29,055 nucleotides of DNA from a virus, in IMG/VR virus record IMGVR_UViG_3300000101_000104, positions 1-29,055 of that record; one strand, written 5' to 3'. Positions within the stretch are counted from its first letter, which is position 1; every line of letters begins with the position of its first letter. The notes beneath the pieces were generated by a model. That model was not told where the DNA came from, ran no database searches, and saw only the letters and a program-made list of their open reading frames with translations. Position numbers and translations under genes: made by a program. Below, piece by piece: positions 1-5,110 of the stretch.

Positions 1-225
1 GTTAATCGAATATTAAAGAGTCGAGGAGATGCTACACGGTATCGATATAAAGATAGGTGGTGTAGACAATCCTCTATACATATGTTTAATATATACTGCT
101 CTCACTATAAGTTAGAGACTCCTGAAGAGAAGGCGAGATGCTGGAATGGTGGTCCAAGAGGTATACGTAAACGATCAACTATCAAGTATTGGAATAAAGT
201 AAAAAACGAATTAGCACGTAACTAA
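1..225 (+). CDS. C-terminal end of a probable lytic transglycosylase / cell-wall hydrolase (5' truncated)
   Basis: An open frame enters from the left edge and ends at TAA 223-225, giving 74 residues with no start in view. The tail contains the stretch ARCWNGGPRGIRKRSTIKYW followed by NKV. This (A-R-x-W-N-G-G-P, then T-x-x-Y-W-x-K-V) resembles the end of phage-encoded lysozyme- or transglycosylase-like proteins, in which it lies in the C-terminal part of the catalytic fold. If so, the product cleaves peptidoglycan at entry or lysis. The catalytic glutamate lies outside the window, so activity cannot be judged. thyX follows 10 bases later, suggesting one transcript. The family call is from motif memory only; the open frame is secure. 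Confidence 0.5.
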   Translation, partial: VNRILKSRGDATRYRYKDRWCRQSSIHMFNIYCSHYKLETPEEKARCWNGGPRGIRKRSTIKYWNKVKNELARN

Positions 226-235
226 TAGGAATTAT

Positions 236-883
236 ATGAAAGTACAATTACAGGCAGTAACACCTAACGCAGAAACTACTATTGTAGAAGTTGCAAGAGT
301 AAGTAGTAGTCGTAAAGATAAATCAGCTAAACCAGAAGGTTTACTTAACTACTTAATTAAGCATAAACACTATTCTCCCTTTGAGCACGCTTATCTAACG
401 CTTGAGATAGAGACAAGTAAAGCAATCGGAATACAATTGATTAGACATAGGTCATTTACGTTTCAGGAATTTAGTCAGAGATATCAGGATGTGAATCAGT
501 TAGATGATATGTTTGAACCTATAGAGTTGCGTAAGCAATGTGAGGATAATAGACAATCATCATCAGAGGTATTTGATCCAAATATAAGGTTCCATGCTAC
601 AACACCTGCAAGTGAGATTATAACTAGTATGTTAGGAGCTATTAAATGCTTGTACACTGAGTTATTAGATGCTGGCGTAGCTAGAGAGCAAGCTAGGATG
701 ATTCTACCTATGACTACTAAGACTAAAATATATATGACTGGTAGTGTTAGAAGCTGGATTCACTTTTTTGATTTAAGAGATGATAGTCACGCGCAGAAAG
801 AGATACAAGATGTTGCAAAAGCAGGTAAGATTATATTCAAAGAGCAATTTCCTATCATAAGTAAAGCGTTAGGATATTCTTAA
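236..883 (+). CDS. thyX: Flavin-dependent thymidylate synthase ThyX
   Basis: The product is 215 residues, a normal ThyX length. It would methylate dUMP to dTMP using methylenetetrahydrofolate, with FAD/NADPH as reductant, supplying dTMP for phage replication in the host cytoplasm. The diagnostic RHRX7S motif is intact: R70-H71-R72 then S80. The upstream block HYSPFEH (45-51) and the C-terminal nucleotide-binding part, with R150-E-Q-A-R154 and later V-R-S-W-x-H-F (171-177), are also present. The ATG at 236 follows AGGAA. It sits ten bases after the hydrolase fragment and before a 134-base gap leading to the minus-strand gene. No inactivating change is visible. ThyX is common in phages; the identification is very secure. 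Confidence 0.97.
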   Translation: MKVQLQAVTPNAETTIVEVARVSSSRKDKSAKPEGLLNYLIKHKHYSPFEHAYLTLEIETSKAIGIQLIRHRSFTFQEFSQRYQDVNQLDDMFEPIELRKQCEDNRQSSSEVFDPNIRFHATTPASEIITSMLGAIKCLYTELLDAGVAREQARMILPMTTKTKIYMTGSVRSWIHFFDLRDDSHAQKEIQDVAKAGKIIFKEQFPIISKALGYS

Positions 884-937
884 TATTATAGTAAACTCGT
901 ATGCAGTATATGATTCAGGTAGATAATATTTATATAC

Positions 938-1021
938 ATGAATAGAAAGAAAATAGAAGTATCAAAATTCCTTTATGTAGGAATAATGATTGCTGTGTTT
1001 ATATTATCAACACTCAATTAA
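938..1021 (+). CDS. Possible 27-residue membrane peptide (doubtful)
   Basis: A short frame starts at ATG 938 and encodes a basic N-terminus (MNRKKIEVSK) followed by one hydrophobic segment (FLYVGIMIAVFIL). Its TAA (1019-1021) overlaps the stop of the convergent minus-strand gene. An ATATTTAT sequence at 926-933 lies only four bases before the ATG, so it could not give a normal leader, and there is no good ribosome binding site. A basic, single-helix peptide near a lysis-type gene could be biologically real, but chance explains a frame this short. Otherwise the 884-1017 gap holds nothing I can recognise. Confidence 0.2.
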   Translation: MNRKKIEVSKFLYVGIMIAVFILSTLN

Positions 1022-1326
1022 AAAGTTATTCGTAGTAAGGTTACACCAGCAGTTGCTCCGATAATATCAGCTCCGAGATCTCCTAACTCAGCAGATCCAC
1101 CTGATATGTCATGTATCTCTTTAAGTACACCTATCGCAACTGCAGTAGTAAAACCATATATTAAAGCTTTATCCTCATCACCTGTTACATGATACACAAA
1201 TGAATATGTTGCTGTTGATATAATAAAGCAAACAGATGCATGCATCACTTTATCACTCGGTGCATATTGAGCAAAGAGTGATGAACTAAAACACAATAAA
1301 CCTATTAATAGTGCAGTGAATCTCAT
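1018..1326 (-). CDS. Secreted YfiM/VanZ-like (DUF2279-type) small membrane protein
   Basis: This is the only convincing minus-strand gene. I choose the ATG whose first base is 1326, because the strong Shine-Dalgarno TAGGAGGG ends six bases before it; the GTG at 1332 would overlap that site. The 102-residue product begins with a signal-peptide-like segment (about 1-20, ending SSSLFAQ). It continues with D25-K-V-M-H29, hydrophobic stretches near 28-47 and 54-68, K69-E70-x-x-D73, and E80-x-x-D83-L-x-A-D87-x-x-G. The H, KE..D and D..AD..GA pattern resembles the YfiM/DUF2279 and VanZ-like families, whose biochemical role is poorly known. A periplasmic or inner-membrane site is likely, and a part in lysis or envelope modification is inference. 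A reversed late-promoter motif lies upstream. Confidence 0.75.
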   Translation of the reverse strand: MRFTALLIGLLCFSSSLFAQYAPSDKVMHASVCFIISTATYSFVYHVTGDEDKALIYGFTTAVAIGVLKEIHDISGGSAELGDLGADIIGATAGVTLLRITF

Positions 1327-1342
1327 TATCACCCTCCTAAAA

Positions 1343-1351
1343 ATAAATATA
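1343..1351 (-). promoter_or_regulatory. Candidate late promoter motif (TATATTTAT) on the minus strand
   Basis: Read on the minus strand the sequence is TATATTTAT, 16 bases before the ATG at 1326 and just ahead of its AGGAGG. The same motif, at similar distances, precedes structural operons on the + strand. Finding it correctly oriented before the only reversed gene supports a real promoter element. Confidence 0.55.
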
Positions 1352-1369
1352 AAATAAACATCGAAACAG

Positions 1370-1398
1370 TTGCTTATTCGAACCTTTCTTCTTATATT
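1370..1398 (+). promoter_or_regulatory. Early sigma70-like promoter, tandem copy 1
   Basis: TTGCTT (1370-1375), a 17-base spacer and TATATT (1393-1398). It shares CGAAyCTTTCTTCT in the spacer with the next copy 92 bases downstream, so the two look like a duplication. It points toward the small-gene cassette at 1520. The 1327-1519 region between divergent genes holds this promoter pair and the reversed late motif. Confidence 0.65.
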
Positions 1399-1461
1399 TA
1401 AGTATTAGAAAAAAGTTATAGGAGTGGGTTCAAATAAAATAAAAAAAAAGTATACAAATAG

Positions 1462-1490
1462 TTGCCTCCCCGAATCTTTCTTCTTATATT
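1462..1490 (+). promoter_or_regulatory. Early sigma70-like promoter, tandem copy 2
   Basis: TTGCCT (1462-1467), a 17-base spacer and TATATT (1485-1490), 29 bases before the ATG at 1520. The element is preceded by AG, as in all five members of this promoter family in the window, and the -10 is preceded by a T (TTATATT). Confidence 0.7.
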
Positions 1491-1519
1491 AAGGTATATT
1501 AATCAAAACAGTTAAAGTC

Positions 1520-1990
1520 ATGTCAAAGACTACCGCAACACCAATCTTCCAATTCGGAATCGAAATCACTAAACCATTTTCATCTGCAATGTACGCTCAT
1601 AACGATAAAGTATCTAATGCTATGAAGATTAGTATTAAGAATGCTGCAACAGAGATTTGGAATAAAAGAGCTTACATTGACTGGGAGTTAGAAGAATGGG
1701 AGACTCTTAAAGAGGATACATTTGAAACATTCACTATTGATAAGTTTCAAAGAACAATCTGTCACTACGGTATTGGTGCAGGCTTTACTGTATTAGATGT
1801 ATTCAATGAGATTCATAAAGCTGTTGAAGATGCAGAAAATTGGAGTATCCACGAGATGTATCAAGAGTTATATGATTTAGGAGCTGTTCCTAAACTGACT
1901 GAAGGTATGGTTGGTTTTTATAAGAAAGGTAGAGAGTCAAAAACTCCTTACTGGAATGATAATGGTTTAGCAAAAAGTATTAACAACTAA
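1520..1990 (+). CDS. Early hypothetical protein, 156 aa
   Basis: I do not recognise a family. The protein is soluble and mildly acidic, with several aromatic-rich segments: IDWELEEWETLKEDTF (about 53-68), a central TICHYGIGAGFTVLDVFNEIHKA, and a C-terminal PYWND. No signal peptide, membrane helix or cysteine cluster is visible. It is the first gene after two tandem early promoters and is followed closely by four further small genes, so it is probably expressed soon after infection. Many such small early phage genes act on host proteins, but nothing here shows a specific role. The ATG lacks a clear Shine-Dalgarno (AGTTAAAGTC upstream). The coding call is strong from length and context. Confidence 0.8.
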   Translation: MSKTTATPIFQFGIEITKPFSSAMYAHNDKVSNAMKISIKNAATEIWNKRAYIDWELEEWETLKEDTFETFTIDKFQRTICHYGIGAGFTVLDVFNEIHKAVEDAENWSIHEMYQELYDLGAVPKLTEGMVGFYKKGRESKTPYWNDNGLAKSINN

Positions 1991-2000
1991 TCTATATATT

Positions 2001-2261
2001 ATGAACGCATCATTAATGATTCGCATCGCGTCGCACCTCCGCGTTATTGAAGTGCCAATGCTACTAATCTTTATTGCATTATTACTACGCATGACAGACA
2101 GCTTATTCTACTCTAACTTAGTAGTACTTTACGCAATCGTTAGACTATTTATTAACATACGTTTTAAGATGAGTAAAGATAAGTTACAGCAAGCAATCTT
2201 AAACCATATTGATGCTATAGTTGAAGATATGGAAGAGGAGGATAAGAATGAGCTTTCTTAA
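2001..2261 (+). CDS. Small membrane protein, 86 aa
   Basis: The N-terminal half is strongly hydrophobic (about 16-52: VIEVPMLLIFIALLLRM, then FYSNLVVLYAIVRLFI), fitting two membrane helices. The C-terminal tail is charged and helical (KMSKDKLQQAI, then DAIVEDMEEEDKNE), probably cytoplasmic. No family recognised. It starts ten bases after the previous stop without a visible ribosome binding site, and its 3' end overlaps the next gene by 14 bases, suggesting translational coupling within the early cassette. An early phage membrane protein could serve in superinfection exclusion or envelope alteration, but that is speculation. Confidence 0.7.
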   Translation: MNASLMIRIASHLRVIEVPMLLIFIALLLRMTDSLFYSNLVVLYAIVRLFINIRFKMSKDKLQQAILNHIDAIVEDMEEEDKNELS

Positions 2262-2466
2262 GCGACACATTAGTAAAGAGCAATTAATAAGTATTTATAT
2301 AGAGTCAGGTATTGAAGGTGTTAAAACGCTTCTAAGAGGGGCAGATGCACTATTCTACGACGACCTATTCAGCGGTACAGTAATTGATATTTATCACGGA
2401 GAAGATATGATGTTTGACACGTGGAGAGATATTGAGCAATTAATAATAAACGAACTACCTAATTAA
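2248..2466 (+). CDS. Early hypothetical protein, 72 aa
   Basis: The start is the ATG at 2248, preceded by GAGGAGGATAAGA, the best Shine-Dalgarno in this cassette; a TTG further upstream in frame (2221) is less likely. The site sits inside the end of the previous gene, so the two are probably coupled. The product (MSFLKRHISKEQLISIYIES, ending IIINELPN-like) is acidic overall and alpha-helical looking, with LLRGADALFYDDLFSGT in the middle. No motif or family recognised, and no membrane segment or cysteine pair. It is the third gene of the early cassette. Confidence 0.7.
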   Translation: MSFLKRHISKEQLISIYIESGIEGVKTLLRGADALFYDDLFSGTVIDIYHGEDMMFDTWRDIEQLIINELPN

Positions 2467-2468
2467 CT

Positions 2469-2699
2469 ATGTATTTAAACGATCGTAAAATGTCATTAGA
2501 GGATCTAGAACGATTCACAGATTCATTAATAGGATGTCTAATAGATAATCTGTACGATACATTAGTTAATGAAGGTGTACAATCAGTGTATCCAGATGAT
2601 GAGTATAATCAAGAAAAGTTACTTAGAAAGATGGAAGAGCACTATGTTAGTACTGAGCAATATGAGAAATGTGCTGTATTAGCAAAACTACGTAAGTAA
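2469..2699 (+). CDS. Early hypothetical protein with a UVR-like C-terminal helix, 76 aa
   Basis: The protein is acidic and helical. Its last 20 or so residues (EEHYVSTEQYEKCAVLAKLR) resemble the UVR motif of UvrB/UvrC, in which a Y-E-x-A-A-x-L-R-D pattern forms a helical hairpin for protein contact. Here the motif is cut short at its end, so the similarity may be superficial. It begins two bases after the previous stop, with no clear ribosome binding site, which suits coupled translation. No catalytic features are seen. It is the fourth gene of the early cassette; function unknown. Confidence 0.65.
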   Translation: MYLNDRKMSLEDLERFTDSLIGCLIDNLYDTLVNEGVQSVYPDDEYNQEKLLRKMEEHYVSTEQYEKCAVLAKLRK

Positions 2700-2736
2700 T
2701 CAATTTAATTTTTATAAACAATAAATCACTTTTATT

Positions 2737-3015
2737 ATGGCTGAAAAAGCACAAAAATTCGAAAACAATCGTTCAAAGTTTAATCCTGCGAAGTATGGAA
2801 GAGTATGGAATTCTATATCATTCAAACATATGTGGAATCGCGTACCTGTAGGTGAAGCAAAGCAACCTATTATTGGTAAATTGCTTATTGCAGGAAAGGA
2901 GGTGGAGTTAACATTTACTGAATGTAGTAAATTAATTGAAACTCTAGAAGATGCTAAGTACTCTTTTAATGTTGGTACACGAATGGGTAGACTAGATAAT
3001 GGGTGGAAGATTTAA
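2737..3015 (+). CDS. Early hypothetical protein, 92 aa
   Basis: A basic protein with a mixed fold: NRSKFNPAKYGRVWN near the start, a probable beta pair (PIIGKLLIAGKEVELTF), then a helical part (ECSKLIETLEDAKYSFNVG). The hydrophobic-polar pattern after residue 47 looks like a small beta-strand-plus-helix domain. No known family is recognised. The stop codon lies within the loop of the terminator that closes the early cassette, so this is its last gene. A short AT-rich spacer (2700-2736) without a strong Shine-Dalgarno separates it from the gene before. Confidence 0.75.
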   Translation: MAEKAQKFENNRSKFNPAKYGRVWNSISFKHMWNRVPVGEAKQPIIGKLLIAGKEVELTFTECSKLIETLEDAKYSFNVGTRMGRLDNGWKI

Positions 3016-3028
3016 TTCCACCCTTTTT
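3001..3028 (+). terminator. Rho-independent terminator closing the early cassette
   Basis: A perfect 8-bp stem, GGGTGGAA (3001-3008) with TTCCACCC (3016-3023), a seven-base loop and a run of five T. The 5' arm is inside the last codons of the preceding gene, so termination is placed immediately after it. The next early promoter starts 24 bases downstream. Confidence 0.9.
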
Positions 3029-3051
3029 CTTTAAATTAATTATGTAAACAG

Positions 3052-3080
3052 TTGATTCTTTGGTAAAAATTTATTATATT
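3052..3080 (+). promoter_or_regulatory. Early sigma70-like promoter
   Basis: TTGATT (3052-3057), a 17-base spacer and TATATT (3075-3080), preceded by CAG as in the other copies. It would give a leader of about 70 bases before the ATG at 3156, containing the hairpin at 3095-3120. Confidence 0.7.
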
Positions 3081-3094
3081 TCAACCTAATTAAA

Positions 3095-3120
3095 ATTGTT
3101 TACAAAGATTGTAAATCAAT
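3095..3120 (+). promoter_or_regulatory. Inverted repeat in the leader of the 3156 gene
   Basis: ATTGTTTACAA (3095-3105) pairs with TTGTAAA (3109-3115) and, after one bulged T, CAAT (3117-3120), around an AGA loop. No T-run follows, so it is not a standard terminator. Placed about 10-35 bases after the predicted transcription start, it could be an operator or an RNA hairpin. Confidence 0.45.
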
Positions 3121-3155
3121 TAATAAAGTATTTAAAATAAATTAGGAAAGAAATT

Positions 3156-3392
3156 ATGGTATTAACAGGGATATTTATACTCGGTGCTATTTTTGGTGCT
3201 ATATTATATAGAATATATACTAACACTCAACGCATTAATAGTAATGTAAGAGAGGTATATTTAAAGAAACATATATCAAAACTGGAAGGTGATGCGAAGC
3301 AAAAAAGAAATAAAACATCTAACAAATCTAAGCGACGATATGTTAAAAAAGGTGGAGCAAGCGGATCAATTAAAGGATCTAGCAAGTCGTAA
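3156..3392 (+). CDS. Single-helix membrane protein with a basic tail, 78 aa
   Basis: The ATG at 3156 follows AGGAAAG. Residues 2-20 (VLTGIFILGAIFGAILYRI) form one membrane helix, with the start outside or buried and a long cytoplasmic tail expected. The tail is very basic (KQKRNKTSNKSKRRYVKKGG) and ends in a Gly/Ser-rich segment. No family recognised. The last 101 bases overlap the next gene in another frame, so the basic tail may partly reflect constraint from that frame. It is the first gene behind its own early promoter and a leader hairpin. Confidence 0.6.
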   Translation: MVLTGIFILGAIFGAILYRIYTNTQRINSNVREVYLKKHISKLEGDAKQKRNKTSNKSKRRYVKKGGASGSIKGSSKS

Positions 3393-3705
3393 TCCTGAAG
3401 AAGCAAGTCGGTTAAATACAATATTAGATACTTTTATGAACCCGGGTTCTAATATTGATAGAAAAGAGAAACTCTATAAAAAGATAAACTCGTTAACTAA
3501 ACTTATATCTAAGAATATCGATACTGTAAAGCGTAGCGGTACATCGCAATTTGATTGGTTAGAGTATCATAGAGATAATAACTTTGTGTTTAGTATAAAA
3601 TCACGTATTGCTTCAACAGGTGTTATAAGAGATTCTGATTTAAATGATATGAATGAATTCTATAAAAAACATATCAGGTTAGATAAACTTTTCAACAGTA
3701 ATTAG
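3292..3705 (+). CDS. Hypothetical helical protein, 137 aa, overlapping its upstream neighbour
   Basis: I take the ATG at 3292 (just after GGAAGGTG); a GTG at 3289 is also possible. The protein is basic and helical: charged segments at 1-30 (KKEIKHLTNLSDDMLKKVEQ) and 55-75 (DRKEKLYKKINSLTKLI), then a C-terminal part with FDWLEYHRDNNFVF. No family recognised. A later in-frame Met in the DDML segment (at about 3340) would shorten the overlap but lies past the Shine-Dalgarno-like GGAAGG. Either this is a true long overlap or one of the starts is wrong. A late-promoter-like ATATTTAT lies right after its stop. Confidence 0.7.
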   Translation: MRSKKEIKHLTNLSDDMLKKVEQADQLKDLASRNPEEASRLNTILDTFMNPGSNIDRKEKLYKKINSLTKLISKNIDTVKRSGTSQFDWLEYHRDNNFVFSIKSRIASTGVIRDSDLNDMNEFYKKHIRLDKLFNSN

Positions 3706-3713
3706 ATATTTAT
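3706..3713 (+). promoter_or_regulatory. Candidate late promoter (ATATTTAT), weaker match
   Basis: GATATTTATTAATGA, lacking the first T of the TATATTTAT consensus, lies 17 bases before the ATG at 3731. Its distance matches the motif before 7279 and that on the minus strand. Confidence 0.35.
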
Positions 3714-3730
3714 TAATGAAGGAATAACTT

Positions 3731-4252
3731 ATGGATACGCAGAGTAATATACAACCGTTTTGTCTTTTAAATGGTAAATTGCAAGAATCGTTATTTGATT
3801 ATAATGAGGATGAGATAGATGCTTTTCATAAAGCTGTTACTCCTGACGTGTTACATGAAGTTTATGATGCTGTAGAAGAAGAGTATAACATTCAGACTTC
3901 ATCAAAGGAAGCGGTAGCGGGAGCAGAAGTTGTTACGAAATATTTAAACACATTATCTTCAGACGAGTTAGAGGTGTTTAGTACATACTTAACTCAAGAA
4001 CTTAACGCATCAGTGACTAGCTCAGTGCAGAATAATACGTTATTAGATACTCATTCTATAGATTATTCATCACCTAGAGTAGATATGCTAGAAGGATATA
4101 TTGCTATTAGCTCGTCAAACCTTCAAGCTTTAGAGAAGTTTAGAAATAAAGTGACTGGATCAGGTAGTATTCAGTGGGAACATAGAATTAAAAAGCATGG
4201 TGATGTAACTATTCATAGCTATGTATTTAATATAAAGGAAGATAGTAAATAA
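3731..4252 (+). CDS. Hypothetical protein, 173 aa
   Basis: The ATG follows GAAGGAATAACTT. The product is acidic in its first two-thirds (EDEIDAFHKAVTPDVLHEVY, EVYDAVEEEYNI) and then ends in a likely beta-hairpin (SIQWEHRIKKHGDVTIHSYV). A Ser/Thr/Asn-rich linker lies near 95-115. No family recognised, and no membrane segment or cysteine motif. A weak late-type motif precedes it, so it may be a minor virion or assembly protein, but this is inference. Its stop codon TAA shares two bases with the first arm of the structured RNA element that follows. Confidence 0.75.
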   Translation: MDTQSNIQPFCLLNGKLQESLFDYNEDEIDAFHKAVTPDVLHEVYDAVEEEYNIQTSSKEAVAGAEVVTKYLNTLSSDELEVFSTYLTQELNASVTSSVQNNTLLDTHSIDYSSPRVDMLEGYIAISSSNLQALEKFRNKVTGSGSIQWEHRIKKHGDVTIHSYVFNIKEDSK

Positions 4253-4333
4253 TACAGGCAGGTTTTTTATCCGGTATCGGATAATTGTTTACCAACCAAG
4301 GTTATAATTAAGTAGTAAAATCCTGTCTGTATT
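4251..4333 (+). ncRNA. Structured intergenic RNA element (long closing stem with internal hairpin)
   Basis: Bases 4251-4262 pair with 4322-4333 over 12 bp including one G-U, then after a bulged T 4263-4266 pair with 4317-4320. Inside is a perfect 7-bp hairpin, TTATCCG (4267-4273) with CGGATAA (4278-4284) and a GTAT loop. The remaining 32 bases (ACCAACCAAGGT and flanks) show only weak pairing. A short T-rich tail (TTATT) follows. It could be an unusual terminator, a processing site, a small RNA or a leader for the next gene. It does not fold as a tRNA. Confidence 0.5.
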
Positions 4334-4357
4334 TTATTAACTGGTATATATATTAAT

Positions 4358-4825
4358 ATGAAGAGTAAGATTCAATATTACACCGAGGTTAAAAATGGTG
4401 TTAGGTTTATGGAGTGTAGATGTTGTGGTACTATGGTAGAAGTTACAAGTAGAACGACATCTATAAAATGTGATGTATGTGTTAGAGAGGATTATGATAA
4501 AGATTTTCCATTCTCACAACTTACAACTTATAAATCCAGTGGACGTCCTCGAGGCTGGGCTTTTATGAAGGAATATGTTGATAAAGATGGAAACGTATTT
4601 CATAAAGGTGAAGAGCAACCCAAGTTAAGAGGTACACTAAAACCTACAGTTATGAAAGTTAAACCTAAGAAGCCTAAACTTAGTAAGGGGCAGAAAGCTC
4701 AACTCTATAATGAGACATTATCAGAGATCCATAAACTTAAAAAGCAGTTACATAAAGCGAAGTTTAAGAAAGATCAAAAACAAATCACATCACAGATTAA
4801 AAAGTTACAGAAAAAAGTGAGATAG
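4358..4825 (+). CDS. Zinc-ribbon protein with a basic coiled-coil tail, 155 aa
   Basis: Cysteines C20, C23 and C38, C41 (ECRCCGTM and KCDVC) form two CxxC knuckles typical of a zinc ribbon, with C22 extra. A SGRPRGWAFMKEYVDKDGNV segment (61-80) follows; GRPRGW resembles a minor-groove-contacting AT-hook-like core, then a beta-hairpin. The C-terminal half is lysine-rich and helical (HKLKKQLHKAKFKKDQKQ), probably a coiled coil. A DNA- or RNA-binding role is likely by composition, but no partner is visible. It starts at ATG 4358 within the AT-rich sequence TATATATATTAATATG and has no clear Shine-Dalgarno. The next early promoter overlaps its stop region. Confidence 0.75.
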   Translation: MKSKIQYYTEVKNGVRFMECRCCGTMVEVTSRTTSIKCDVCVREDYDKDFPFSQLTTYKSSGRPRGWAFMKEYVDKDGNVFHKGEEQPKLRGTLKPTVMKVKPKKPKLSKGQKAQLYNETLSEIHKLKKQLHKAKFKKDQKQITSQIKKLQKKVR

Positions 4826-4854
4826 TTGCTTGTATTAAATTTATTTCTTATATT
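4826..4854 (+). promoter_or_regulatory. Early sigma70-like promoter of the late-sigma operon
   Basis: TTGCTT (4826-4831), a 17-base spacer and TATATT (4849-4854), starting right after the stop of the zinc-ribbon gene. It is 27 bases before the ATG at 4882, which has TAGGAGAAGTA. It is the only promoter I see before the gp55-like gene. Confidence 0.7.
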
Positions 4855-4881
4855 GTAAGAATAAATAAGATAGGAGAAGTA

Positions 4882-5109
4882 ATGAATAAACTTATTTTTG
4901 AGAGATGTAATACTGTAGAGTCACGAACAGTAAAAGAGCCTACTCGAATAGTATTTGAACTCGAGCCGAGTTTAACTATAGAGGAGTTCAAGATTGCATG
5001 TAAGCGTTTAGCTCACGCTATGGGATATAGTGATAGTAGTATAAAGAAAGAATTCGGTGTTGATACAGAGAAAGGTAATCCAGCACAATTAAATTTATTA
5101 TTTGGTTAA
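4882..5109 (+). CDS. Hypothetical protein, 75 aa
   Basis: The start has a good Shine-Dalgarno (TAGGAGAAGTA). The product has an initial beta-like part (LIFERCNTVESRTVKEPTRI, then VFELEPSLT) and a helix (IEEFKIACKRLAHAMGYSDS), ending with IKKEFGVD and a hydrophobic LNLLFG. The middle-to-end resembles a small ferredoxin-like or helix-turn fold, but no known family is recognised. It leads the operon that contains the HD hydrolase and the late sigma factor; its stop is one base before the next ATG, so the pair is tightly coupled. Confidence 0.75.
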   Translation: MNKLIFERCNTVESRTVKEPTRIVFELEPSLTIEEFKIACKRLAHAMGYSDSSIKKEFGVDTEKGNPAQLNLLFG

Positions 5110-5110
5110 T

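Noticed and set aside
1424-1492. Possible 22-codon GTG-start frame after the first tandem promoter
   Set aside because: It covers the second promoter, has low-complexity content (KIKKKY) and no support beyond a GGAG-like site.
3439-3450. GC-rich palindrome GAACCCGGGTTC, with a second AACCCGGGTT copy near 6857
   Set aside because: Both are inside coding frames and explained by ordinary codons (Asn-Pro-Gly-Ser; Thr-Arg-Val-Val); two copies are not enough to claim a site.
4251-4333. Possible tRNA gene
   Set aside because: The closing stem is too long, and there is no T-arm GGTTCRANTCC, anticodon arm or acceptor geometry.
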